Assembly: GCA_964019415.1 (NCBI GenBank)
Contig: OZ025873.1
Span: forward strand, 3,448,776-3,512,775
DNA from: Ianthella basta
Taxonomy: Eukaryota; Porifera; Demospongiae; Verongiida; Ianthellidae
Length of the DNA: 64,000 nt
Direction: 5' to 3'
Shown: positions 30,801 to 40,148 of the stretch, piece after piece
Numbering within the stretch: the first letter of the stretch is position 1
Layout: the number at the start of each line of letters is the position of its first letter
The notes under the pieces: generated by a model
What the model was told of the DNA's origin: nothing
The model's database searches: none
The model's input: only the letters and a program-made list of their open reading frames with translations
Made by a program: the position numbers and the translations under genes

Positions 30801-33800
30801 CAGATTGAGTGTGTGATCTTGTATTCTGGCTAGTACGTCTGTGAAGAATTGCCAGTATTTGCAGTCTTCTTTTTCATGTTATATATAATGTACAGCCCAA
30901 GAGGTCTCAACTATTTGCAATCTTTCTTTACAAATATACAGTTCCTTCTCAGCTGACTGGAATGAGACTACTGAGGCAAGCCCACCAAGGTGCACCAGCT
31001 CTACAGGTGATGTGGATTGCACAAACAGAGTTACCCTTCACAAGTTATCAGGTGGAGATTAGCACATCACAGGATAGTTGGAATGGGACAGTTGTCTACA
31101 CCAATTCTACTGAGTTCACCTTTGAGAGCCTCACACCAGGGACAGAATACCATGTGAGGGCAAGGGCCTTCAATACCTTTGGCATGAGCCAATGGACATA
31201 CAGGACAGTAACATCATATGATGGTGAGGATATGCATGCCTCATCGCTTCTTAGATTTATGTATGTGGCCACCAGTAAAATTGCCTTGAGGAGCTATTTA
31301 AGTTCTGATATTATATGGTCATACTGTGCAGTGTGAGAGTTAATGCATGCATGCCATATAGACAATCAGAACAGAACTCTAACTCATGCTTGCATGTCCC
31401 ACAGCATGGGTTGGAATGCTTAGCAGTGTAATCTTCCATTGCTCACTCAAGTACATGCACACTAGTTTTCACACTGAGCTGCCCAATCCTTCTGTGTACA
31501 GTAACATGTGCATGTGAATTTAAACAACATTGATCTCTGCAGTTCCTAGTCAAGTGCAACTACAGAGTGTACAAAGGACATATAGGAAGGCACACAAGGT
31601 AGCAGTGGCTGTCACCTGGGACCGCCCCAGTAGTGACCGAGCTATTACTGGATATCAAATTATGTTCACACCCCAAAGCAACAGTGCCAATGCAACCATT
31701 GTGTGGAGCAACAGTTCTCTCTCAAGCTCCAGCAGGTCTATCACTGTACATGGGTTGGAGACTGACAGGACATATGATGTACAGGTGCGAGCAGCATCTG
31801 CTGTTGGTTTTGGGCAATGGAGTGATAAGAGGTCACAGAGAATATATGCAAATTGTAAGTGTACATGTGCATGCATACATACATACATTGTGTATCCTTC
31901 ACACATTATTCATAAGCACTTCTGTAGTCCCCATTTTATATCTGATTCGCATATATTTTCAGATGGTGAAGTGAGACTTGGTGGTGGTGAGCATAATACC
32001 ACTGTGTACTCAGGAAGGCTTGAAATTTTCATGAAAGGAAAGTGGGGGGCAGTATGTAATTACAGGTGGAGTTTTATTGATGCCAAAGTGGTGTGTAGAC
32101 AACTTGGGTATTGGAGAGTGGAAAGCACAGGCTACAGAGGTTTCAGTACAGGCAGGGAACAAATTTGGCCCTATTATGTTGATTGCAGAGGTAATGAAAA
32201 GAGTGTTTTTGAATGTCTTAGCAGACTCCGTTCCTACTGCAGACATTCCAATGATGTTGGGGTCATATGCTCCAGAGGTGAGACATAATAATATCTTTCA
32301 GTCATCACTGTGTGTAAACTGTCATCAACATTTGGTAGCAGTCTGAAGGCATATTCGTGTACAGCATTTCCCATTCTTGTTCACTGATGGAGGCAGCCGT
32401 ACAGTAAACTGCCAAAGCATCTGCTCTTGCTTCAAGTGATCATGATATGGCTACAGTGCATAACCCAACTATATATAGTCTTTAAATCATAATTTTGCAG
32501 TTTTATCTCTCCAAAAATACAGTTCCTGCTAAAATAACTGGAATGAGACTACTGAGGCAAGTCCGCCAAGATGCACCAACTCTACAGGTGATGTGGAATG
32601 CACAAACAGAAGAGTTGCCCTTCACAAGTTATCAGGTGGAGATTAGCAGATCACAGGATAGTTGGAATGGGACAATTGTCTACACCAATTCTACTGAATT
32701 CACCTTTGAGAGCCTCACACCGGGGACAGAATACCATGTGAGAGCAAGGGCCTTCAATGACTTTGGCATGAGCCAATGGACATTCCAGAAAGCTACAACA
32801 TTTGACAGTAAGAATGGAATGGAAATAGTATAGGACATATACTTAGCCATTAAAATCAATAAAATTAAGCTTTAAATTCTATACTGGCAACTTCCATTGC
32901 ACTTTGATAGTTATGGTAGCTCACAAGGCTATGGGCGTGTTAGTGTAATATTTCATATTCCAGGGTCAACACACTGCTTTGTACCCCCATGTGCACAACT
33001 TTCATCTCTTTACTTCCTTCTACAACTATCCATACACATCCAGATTGGGTGCAACTGTACAGTGTGAATAGACATGTGCCTCGTACAATTGTGAGGAACA
33101 GAGCAGCACTGGTCATCAAATGGAATCGAGCTAGGAGCTACTTTACAATTACTGGATACCAAATGGAGCTGAGGTCAAAGAGAAACACAAGTGACATTAT
33201 GGTGATATGGCACAACAGAACACTGTCGCACTATAGGAGCCAGTATTCTGAAACTGTTTATGGATTGGCTGTGGATACTACATATGAAGTGCATGTGCGA
33301 GCACACTCTGCCATTGGATTTGGGTTGTGGAGCCTACCCATAGCCAACACAACATTTGGCTGTGAGTTTTAATGCTGTTTCTTCCGATTAAGTGCATACA
33401 GTTCCTGTTGCCATGGTAACATGCATCTGAACAAAGCAGTGTGTGTGTGACAGTAAATCCTGTAGATGTATACTGCAAACAAAGCAAGCATATACTTTAT
33501 GGGACATCATCATACAGCCTTTTGTAGCATAGTTATTACATGCTTGTCACTGTGAACTATTCCTGTAGTATTCGATGAACGGTTTCCCAATACGAAATAG
33601 AAATAAAGGCCTGCAGCAGTCACAAGAAGGCTTAGGTTGCAGGAAATTCTTTTCTGGGCATTTCACACCCTCGTCAGTTACCAGTGATGTGGACATCATC
33701 CACAGGAGAGAGGGAGGCAATTTGGTTGGGTTGGAGAGCAGTTTAGATCTATAATACAGTCATAAATGCCGGCGAATCAGTATCCTGTGGAATGTAGACC

Positions 33801-36800
33801 ACTCAGCACTTGGGTGCTTTGTGCACTTAGGTTTTGTGCTCTAAATCCTATAGACACCCGCTTGGTCAGCATTTAAACATTACATTTATACAGTAGAACC
33901 TGGCAACCACCCATGGACCAGTTCTGACTGACCTTTATAGATAGGTGGCTGCTCTACAGAGGTAATTAGTAATGCTTTAGTGCTATTTGTGGCCAGGGAG
34001 GCTGGCAGTTTTAGAGAGGTGGCTGCCTGAAACAGTGACCATCTTAGACCTCTGTACTATTTTATCAATAGAAGTCAATTGTTATAAAAGTGGCCTCAAT
34101 GTGCCCTGAATACTTGTCATTGTGTCCATTTGTAAGTACAGTGGAACGTGTCCAAGATGGTCACTGTGTTAGACAGCCACCTCTCTAAAACAGCCAGCCT
34201 CCCTGGCCACAAATTGTACCAAAGCATTGCAATCTACCTCTGTAGAGCAGCCACTTGTCTATAAAGGTCAGTCAGAACTCACCCATGGGTGGTTGTCTCA
34301 GACAGGTTCCACTGTATAATCATTGCACCTGCAGCTGCTTGCAATGATTGAACAACACAATGCATCTAATTATGTGTGCATTATGTGTGTCTCTATATAT
34401 GTGCATGGCATTGAGTGTGCATGCATGCCATACTTGAATGTGTGTGTTGTGCTGTATTGTACTGTACTGTACTGTATTGCATTGCATTGCATTGCATTGC
34501 GTTGCGTTGCATTGCATTACATTGCGTTGCATTGCATTGCACTGCGTTGCATTGCATTACACTGCGTTGCATTGCATTGCATTGCGTTGCACTGCGTTGC
34601 ATTGCATTGCATTGCGTTGCATTGCATTGCATTGCGTTGCATTGCCATGCATTGCATTGCGTTGCATTGCATTGCGTTGCATTGCATTGCGTTGCATTGC
34701 ATTGCGTTGCATTGCATTGCATTGCATTACATTGCGTTGCGTTGCGTTGCATTGCATTGCGTTGCATTGCATTGCATTGCGTTGCGTTGCATTGCATTGC
34801 GTTGCGTTGCATTGCCATGCATTGCATTGCGTTGCATTGCATTGCATTGCGTTGCGTTGCGTTGCATTGCATTGCATTGCATTACATAGCGTTGCGTTGC
34901 GTTGCATTGCATTGCATTGCGTTGCGTTGCGTTGCGTTGCATTGCATTGCGTTGCATTGCATTGCATTGCGTTGCGTTGCATTGCATTGCGTTGCGTTGC
35001 ATTGCCATGCATTGCATTGCGTTGCATTGCATTGCGTTGCGTTGCATTGCCATGCATTGCATTGCGTTGCATTGCATTGCGTTGCATTGCATTGCATTGC
35101 GTTGCATTGCCATGCATTGCATTGCGTTGCATTGCATTGCGTTGCATTGCATTGCGTTGCATTGCATTGCATTGCATTACATTGCGTTGCGTTGCGTTGC
35201 GTTGCATTGCATTGCATTGCGTTGCATTGCATTGCATTGCATTGCATTGCATTGCGTTGCGTTGCATTGCATTGCGTTGCGTTGCATTGCGTTGCGTTGC
35301 ATTGCCATGCATTGCATTGCATTGCGTTGCATTGCATTGCATTGTGTTGCATTGCATTGCGTTGCGTTGCATTGTGTTGCATTGCATTGCATTGTGTTGC
35401 ATTGCATTGCGTTGCATTGCATTGCATTGCGTTGCATTGCATTGCATTGCATTACATTGCGTTGCATTGCATTGCATTGCGTTGCATTGCATTGCGTTGC
35501 ATTGCATTGCGTTGCGTTGCATTGCGTTGCGTTGCATTGCCATGCATTGCATTGTGTTGCATTGCATTGCATTGCATTGTGTTGCATTGCATTGCATTGC
35601 ATTGTGTTGCATTGCAATGCATTGCGTTGCGTTGCATTGCATTGCGTTGCGTTGCATTGCATTGTACCGTTGCATTGCATTGCATTGCATTGTAACGTTT
35701 TACATTGTATTGTATTGTATTGTATTGTATTGTATTGTACTCTACTGTACTGTACTGTATTGTATTGTATTGTATTGCATTGCATTGCATTACATTGCAT
35801 TGTATTGCTATACATGTAGCCTAACCATATTATTTATTTTGATCGAAACCCTCCATTGCAGTTATTCCTCCTCCAACCAATTCAAGTGTGCATGTGTTTG
35901 CGATGAATGCAGCAGGCAAAGTCAATGCCACTTGGAGTAGGCCTCCAAATGGAAGCAATCAGGGTGTTCTTGGTTATCAAGTTCAATACAGGAGAGAAGG
36001 AGCCAACAGCGATTTCACGACAGATACAGTGGCAACTGAGTTTTACACCATCAGTAATTTAGATGTGGGAACGTCCTATGAGGTGCGAGTCGCCACGATT
36101 AGTCCAGTTGGAGTGGGTGCATACTGCTGTGGAAATGGAAAGGTGATAAAGACCTATGATGGTGAGTAAAGGTTACTACAGCTATCCAATGTACAGCACA
36201 TGTGCTTGACTCTTACATGTGGTCGTGATCACTTGGTATAATAAGTATTATATCTGAAGCTACACAGTATGTGAATCAAGGTTACTCAATCTTGCCTTCA
36301 TGTGCAGTTCCAAGTCCAGTGCTGCGACTACGAACCATACCACTGACCACCACCTCAGTCCAAGTGCGGTGGGACCAGCCAACCAAGGTGGATGGAGGTA
36401 CTTCATATTTGCACTACTCCTTAACTGTCAGAGAGCTTGGCTATGACAGGATGATTACTTGGTTTGGCTCTGGAACTGAACATGAAGTGAATGATTTAGG
36501 TACGTAGCACATTATCCAGTAAGCTACAACCATAACATAAGCACACACCAATTATGATGCACTGAATTAAGTAAGCCTTGTATAATGTTATGTTAATTGT
36601 CTGGTCATACAAATACAATGCCCCATTTACTGTTATACTGCATGCACATCAATTTAGCATAATAACCATTCTTCTGTTTAGCTGATGTAACAATAAATAA
36701 TAAGCAGTAGCATTCTATAATCAGTGTTACATTTATTTACCTATTTAATGTGACATTTTACATTTTACGTTTTACATAGAACCATTTGTACCCTACCAAG

Positions 36801-38048
36801 TTACGATTAAGGCACACAGCAATATGGGTTCAGGCAATGGGTCCTCTCTCTTTTTCTTTGTCAAAGAAGGAGGTGAGATTTGAATTTGAAAATTATTGTT
36901 TTTAGAGTAAAGCTGCTCTTGCAGTTCTTTGCATTGTGATGTACTGTTCAGCATGCTAGTTACATTAATTGGATGAGGAGCTGGTTACTGTTGGTATATA
37001 GTACGGTTCAACCCAACTGCATATCATACGTACGTATCGCCTAACTATATTGTATTCAACGTGCAATTGTGTAATTTATGACAATAAAACATCTCTATTC
37101 CTGCAGCTCCGCAGAAAGCTGTTTTCAATGTCTCTGTATTGAGGCAGGGCCACACATCTGCATTTGTTTCCTGGACCCCTGTCTCTCCTAGGGAAGCAAG
37201 GGGTGTTCCAAAGTACAAGGTGCTGTATTGGCCTACCATTGGCTATGGAGCAAGCCAGTGTGGTGCAAAGGAAAGTGAGCTGACCAGTGAACCACATATT
37301 CTGCTGAATGATCTATGTGAGAACACGGCATACAGCATTAGAGTCCAAGTGCTAACAGCAACTGCGGAAAGGATACTTGGGGGACCAAAGAGTAACACAG
37401 GTTGGTGTGGGCGTGTGCGTGTGTGCATATGTACATGTGTATGCGCATAGTGTATGTGTGTCCTTGTGTAGCTACGTGTGTGCATAAACACATGGTCTAT
37501 GGTGTGTGTGGGGGGGGCCTATAGGTGTGAGCATGTGTATGTGCTTTTGTGTGTGTGCATGTGAACATGTGTGCTTGAACATGCTCATGTTCCTATTATC
37601 ACTATTGGTTTGTCAAGCTGTGCTTTCTTTTGTGCTCAGTTCATCTTCTCTCAAGTAGGGTCTCAAAAGATCTAATGAGTAAGTAGGCATATGTGAGGTC
37701 TATGGGCCAGTTTGATCTCACAATCATTAGTGTCCATGCTAAACCTTGCTGCCCTTCTCCACACACTGCAGGACATTCTGCCATTGCTGTCAGTGGTGGA
37801 GAGGAGGCTGGGATATTCATTGGAGGACTGGTCCTTGGTGCTGGTATACTGCTTGCAGTGTGTATAGTGGCTCTGGTGGTGAAAAGGTTGAAGGAGAAGC
37901 GGTGAGTGGTGCCATAATAAGACATGCACACAATGCAAGTGTACAGAATTGCTCACAAAATACATTCTGCCTAGCTTGGGTGTATCATCTATCCCCACTT
38001 GAATTCTTTGCTCATGCATCCAGGTATTCTTATAATTGCAAGACTTAA
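21805..38048 (+). CDS. Type I membrane receptor with 13 FN3 and 4 SRCR domains
   Basis: Predicted cell-surface adhesion or scavenger-type receptor of about 1,825 residues. Exons: 21805-21862, 22752-23216, 23351-23632, 23731-24048, 27192-27473, 28537-28848, 28918-29223, 29382-29663, 29954-30265, 30363-30677, 30942-31223, 31543-31854, 31963-32277, 32523-32807, 33044-33361, 35862-36161, 36308-36499, 36780-36872, 37107-37400, 37772-37901 and 38024-38048. Every junction from the first intron to the one before the TM exon is phase 1. Order: signal peptide, Ser/Thr/Pro-rich linker, then (FN3-FN3-SRCR) four times, then five FN3, TM, tail. FN3 domains show the Trp and the Tyr of YxVxVRA motifs; SRCR domains have six Cys each. 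Multi-domain SRCR proteins are known from sponges, where roles in aggregation or recognition are proposed; function here is inference. The only doubtful part is the last 25-bp exon. Confidence 0.9.
22519..22557 (-). ncRNA. Hammerhead ribozyme motif, left arm
   Basis: On the minus strand: CTGAAGA, stem II AGACCAG/CTGGTT around loop AGCAT, then GAAACGTC. This has the CUGANGA and GAAA cores and the palindromic ACGU stem III followed by C, as described for PLE hammerheads. Confidence 0.7.
22576..22614 (+). ncRNA. Hammerhead ribozyme motif, right arm
   Basis: CTGAAGA, perfect 6-bp stem II GACCAG/CTGGTC, then GAAATGTC. The ACG of stem III is changed to ATG, breaking the palindrome that dimeric cleavage would need. 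Confidence 0.65.
22752..24048 (+). CDS. Receptor module 1: linker, FN3-1, FN3-2, SRCR-1
   Basis: Exon 22752-23216 holds about 55 Ser/Thr/Pro-rich residues and then FN3-1 (LKVTWISLGP ... TYYIWVVGVSEVG). Exon 23351-23632 is FN3-2 (LRVEWRLS ... RYAVKVRARSDIG). Exon 23731-24048 is SRCR-1 (GRVEIFRNGEWGTVCDDSW, VVCKQLGY), with six Cys, i.e. the group A pattern. FN3-1 is the most divergent FN3 of the protein. Confidence 0.85.
24085..24257 (+). mobile_element. Short pogo-like MITE, TA target
   Basis: Bounded by TA. It starts CAATGAAACCCCTGTAATCC and ends with the matching inverted GGATTACAGGGGTTTCACTG (about 30-bp termini). An internal poly-C run lies at about 24110-24130. No ORF. Confidence 0.8.
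24261..24700 (+). mobile_element. Foldback element with about 40-bp inverted ends
   Basis: Left end ATGCAAGCGAAAGACAACGT continuing to CACATGGTAGGAAAGAG. The right end is its inverse (CCTACCATGTGTAG ... ACGTTGTCTTTCATTTGCAT). The halves are also loosely complementary (CAGCTGAACCACTGGTCACT against CAGTGGTTCAGCTG-like sequence). It abuts the previous MITE. Confidence 0.8.
24787..24833 (-). ncRNA. Hammerhead ribozyme motif in the left PLE terminus
   Basis: Minus strand: ATTCA (stem I), CTGATGA, AGGTGGCTGAAAGCTGCC stem II region, GAAACGTC, then TGGAT, which pairs with ATTCA. All core bases are present, with palindromic ACGU stem III and cleavage-type C. Confidence 0.75.
24932..26871 (+). pseudogene. 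PLE polyprotein: RT plus GIY-YIG endonuclease, frameshifted and internally deleted
   Basis: Segment 1 (24932-25729) is the N-terminal region (FKRVKEDNGIEALQATRHYV, basic coiled region, KEMKALKDLANDEAIL). Segment 2 (open from 25681, stop 26869-26871) continues at FTCVPTGLAVQIARRR through the RT palm (GTAMGSPVSVVVANLVMEDV, then the catalytic YVDD) to the GIY-YIG domain (VVYSVPCDGCSKVYIGQTGR). Relative to known PLEs, the stretch between DEAIL and the FTCVP motif (RT motifs 1-2) is missing, and the join changes frame. The catalytic Asp pair and the endonuclease Tyr/Arg residues survive. It could not make a full protein. Confidence 0.88.
27020..27068 (+). ncRNA. Hammerhead ribozyme motif in the right PLE terminus, decayed
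   Basis: CTGATGA and the same stem II as the left copy, but GAAACATC in place of GAAACGTC. A G to A change (CpG to CpA) removes the ACGU palindrome. Confidence 0.7.
27192..29223 (+). CDS. Receptor module 2: FN3, FN3, SRCR-2
   Basis: Exons 27192-27473 (type a FN3), 28537-28848 (type b FN3) and 28918-29223 (SRCR-2, six Cys). Type a starts with the VTGMRLLRQA block and type b has VAVTWGRPSSDRAITGYQI. Both are nearly identical to the equivalent exons of modules 3 and 4. A large transposon cluster separates this module from SRCR-1. 27474-28536 is an intron of 1.06 kb with nothing recognisable. Confidence 0.85.
29382..30677 (+). CDS. Receptor module 3: FN3, FN3, SRCR-3
   Basis: Exons 29382-29663, 29954-30265 and 30363-30677. 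SRCR-3 keeps VCYDGWDFNDATVVCRQLGY and six Cys. The domain set and short introns match module 4 closely, as expected for a recent tandem duplication of an about 1.5-kb block. Confidence 0.85.
30942..32277 (+). CDS. Receptor module 4: FN3, FN3, SRCR-4
   Basis: Exons 30942-31223, 31543-31854 and 31963-32277. The type b exon is almost the same sequence as 28537-28848. SRCR-4 has a more changed first loop (VCNYRW), but all six Cys and VVCRQLGY are kept. Confidence 0.85.
32377..32426 (+). ncRNA. Degenerate hammerhead-like motif
   Basis: CTGATGG, GGCAG ... CTGCC stem II, then AAAGCATC. The spacing and stem fit a hammerhead, but the core has changed at the last base of CTGATGA and in GAAA. Read as a fossil. 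Confidence 0.35.
32523..37400 (+). CDS. Receptor membrane-proximal stalk: five FN3 domains
   Basis: Exons 32523-32807 (type a), 33044-33361 (type b-like, diverged), 35862-36161, 36308-36499 with 36780-36872 (one FN3 split by an intron) and 37107-37400. The first pair repeats the a-b order of the upper modules but is not followed by an SRCR exon, so an SRCR exon may have been lost in the 2.5-kb intron 33362-35861. That intron now holds two MITEs and the pentanucleotide array. The last three FN3 domains are unlike the a/b types. Confidence 0.8.
33891..34056 (+). mobile_element. MITE, CAGTGGAACCTG family, copy 3
   Basis: Starts CAGTAGAACCTGGCAACCAC after TA. The internal order (CTGACCTTTATAG, then GGCCAGGGAGGCTGGC) matches copy 1. 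The right end is decayed. Confidence 0.7.
34139..34314 (-). mobile_element. MITE, CAGTGGAACCTG family, copy 4
   Basis: TA-CAGTGGAACGTGTCCAAGAT ... GACAGGTTCCACTG-TA: both ends and the TA duplication are intact. It is oriented opposite to copy 3, about 80 bp away. Confidence 0.85.
34450..35795 (+). repeat. Pentanucleotide array (GCATT/GCGTT)n, about 1.3 kb
   Basis: About 265 units of 5 bp inside a receptor intron. GCATT and GCGTT alternate through the core, with GTGTT, GCCAT and ACATT as rare variants. The flanks (34450-34480, 35700-35780) are GTACT and GTATT. Long ORFs here (for example 500 codons) are artefacts of the repeat. Confidence 0.97.
37772..38048 (+). CDS. Receptor TM exon and short cytoplasmic tail
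   Basis: Exon 37772-37901 encodes GIFIGGLVLGAGILLAVCIV followed by basic KRLKEKR, a typical stop-transfer. Donor GTGAGT at 37902, phase 2. The best matching acceptor is at 38022-38023 (ATGCATCCAG), giving RYSYNCKT and stop TAA 38046-38048. Without splicing, the frame ends one codon later at TGA. Longer tail exons downstream were not found. The stop codon lies at the edge of a dispersed repeat. Confidence 0.6.
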
Positions 38049-38330
38049 AGAGGACCATGCATAGTGCAGCTCACACACATATTACAGCTAGTGCTGACAG
38101 TTTGCATGCAAATTTACTGACGTACAATGTAGTGGCATGTATGACCACATGCATCATATATCGATATGTTAGTACTTTTGTATTGCGAGATATTATATGC
38201 ATTGCACTCCTATCCAGTGTTAGACCTGTGCACATGTGTATACTTACATCCAGTTATCATTTGCTTGAGCAATAATGTGCAGTTCACTGGCAGGTGTCTT
38301 GCATGCACAATGTATTATTATAGTCCTGCA
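38044..38330 (+). repeat. Dispersed repeat, longer copy
   Basis: CTTAAAGAGGACCATGCATA through TATTATTATAGTCCTGCATA. The same ends and most of the interior recur at 59818-59996. Includes the proposed stop codon of the receptor. No ORF. Confidence 0.75.
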
Positions 38331-39128
38331 TAATACAGACACTATATGTGCGTATGTGTACATTGCACACATTAATGTTATGTATGTGCACACGATACTG
38401 TACAATGTAAGAGATCAATATTAATGTCTTGACATACATAATTGTGCCCCATTGTGCATCCACCTTGCATGCATGCATGCAGATACCGTATACAGCTAGA
38501 CTACTGGTCTTTTTCGGCAGTCTACGTCATGTGAAATGTTTGAGCTATTAATTACACACACCAATGATACACACACTGAGCCATCACATCAGTGTGCATG
38601 TCTGTGCATGTCATATAAGGTAGTGCTATATGAATTATGTATAGTTTTCATGATCAATTAATGCTATAGCTATGTATAATTTACACATGTATGGTATAAT
38701 ATTATATGTGCCAACCAGTGTGAACAGTGACAGCTATATATGCATATATATGTACATGTACACAAACCTGTATGTTAGCTGTACAGCAATCAAGCTTGCT
38801 TGCTATGGGTGTATATCTACTGAAAGTGGCCATGGACTGCATGCCTGCAAAGGAATATGCATCAGTGTATATGACATTGCAGTAGGCTAATCTGTAAATG
38901 ACGATTGCATATGTGCACACACACAAACGCGAGCACAACCTGTACCACCCACTGCTACATCTCATCATGCTACTATAATAACTTTACTTCCAGTAGTAAT
39001 ATTTCCACTACCTATTTGTAAGTGTCTTATCAATAATTAAGGGAAAAAGACCTGACATTGTTTGTGGTGGATATCTTGTATGATTGCACACAACAATTCG
39101 AATTGAAACAAAGGCAGCAATTTGACTG
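38331..39128. other. Intergenic spacer
   Basis: AT-rich, full of TATATGTACA-type sequence. 39030-39060 (TAATTAAGGGAAAAAGACCT) is shared with 51722-51763, marking one edge of the hydrolase-pair duplication. Confidence 0.6.
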
Positions 39129-40121
39129 TTACACAGTTGGATTGGTTACAGCTGTAGCAAAGAGAACTTGCAGCTGATGCAGTCCGTTGTCTTTCCAAGT
39201 GAGGGCCACATCCATTGGAGTACCCTTTGCATCATCCACCACAGTGTAGCCTTCGTCGGTCACCCAAATCTTCAATAGCTGAAAGTTCAACAGTGCCTGA
39301 GGATCAGGGAGTGCTAGGAAGGTACCAACTACATCGTAGTCAATAAGAGCATCTGATTTCACCAAGGGGGTGCAAGGATAGTATGTGCACCAGTATGCCC
39401 AGGTAACAGCTATGGCAACTGAAAGAGGGTTAGATGCTGCCAAGACCTGGCGGAGAGAAGTGTTTCCCAATTGAAACACTCCACATGTATCCAAAGGTGT
39501 GATGGTCACATTCATGCCAGATTGAAATAGTTCCCGCATGCATTTGGGACAAATTTTCACATTATACTCGTCAGAGGGCTTGGTGCTGTTGTTGCAGCCG
39601 CGGTAGACGGACCCAGCCATGGCCTTCACTTTGGCTTTCTTTACAATGCCAGGGTATTTGCTGAGGAGGTAGGGCATGTTGACGGCGGGGGCAATCTCCA
39701 GGATCACAATGTCCTTGCAGGGCGATTCCATGATCCTCCTCCCCATCTCATCCGACCCGTTCATGAACACTCCGCCTTTGTAGTCACTCAGATTGTAGTC
39801 CTGTGACCAGGTTAACAGACCGTTCACTCCAGACGAGTTCTGGTTGGGTAGACCCACACCCAATGGTACATAGTCCAGCCCTGCTACCTGTAGGTACCTG
39901 GCAGCCACCTTGGTCCTGGCCACAACGTCGCCTGTTGCAGTTAAAATGAAACGCACCTCCAATGTAGGGCTTTTCAGCGCGTACGCAATGGCAGCACTGT
40001 CGTCGAAGTGGGTACCAATGTCAGTGTCGATGAAAACTTGGGTCTTAGTGCAGTCCTGACCGCCTACAGAGGTAGCAGTGGCCACGATTAGAAGAAAACA
40101 GAGCCTACTGCCGACGGCCAT
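39129..40121 (-). CDS. Secreted inosine-uridine nucleoside hydrolase (copy A, minus)
   Basis: A 330-residue single-exon gene; nucleoside hydrolases split ribonucleosides into base and ribose (purine/pyrimidine salvage or extracellular nucleoside breakdown). MAVGSRLCFLLIVATATSVG is a signal peptide, so it is probably secreted or lysosomal. The Asp-rich Ca2+/ribose site is DTDIGTHFDDSAAIAYAL. The ILEIAPAVNMPYLL and KAMAGSVYRG segments correspond to the central NH-fold strands, and DYDVVGTFLALPDP is the C-terminal Asp region. NxS/T sites (NSSG, NLSD, NGSD, NNST) fit the secretory path. Length is typical of the family (about 310-340). It faces a pseudogene copy head to head, with 27 bp between the ATGs. 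Substrate preference cannot be read from sequence. Confidence 0.9.
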   Translation of the reverse strand: MAVGSRLCFLLIVATATSVGGQDCTKTQVFIDTDIGTHFDDSAAIAYALKSPTLEVRFILTATGDVVARTKVAARYLQVAGLDYVPLGVGLPNQNSSGVNGLLTWSQDYNLSDYKGGVFMNGSDEMGRRIMESPCKDIVILEIAPAVNMPYLLSKYPGIVKKAKVKAMAGSVYRGCNNSTKPSDEYNVKICPKCMRELFQSGMNVTITPLDTCGVFQLGNTSLRQVLAASNPLSVAIAVTWAYWCTYYPCTPLVKSDALIDYDVVGTFLALPDPQALLNFQLLKIWVTDEGYTVVDDAKGTPMDVALTWKDNGLHQLQVLFATAVTNPTV

Positions 40122-40148
40122 TCTACTGTTGCTTTACCTATCGACAAA

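Noticed and set aside
33605..33690. Hammerhead-like CTGACGA ... GAAATGC on the minus strand
   Set aside because: Only GGGTGT separates the two cores, so no stem II can form. Kept out of the ribozyme list.
34438..35940. Cys/Ala/Leu-rich or Met/Gln/Asn-rich ORFs up to 500 codons
   Set aside because: The 5-bp repeat reads open in several frames on both strands, with no non-repeat coding sequence.
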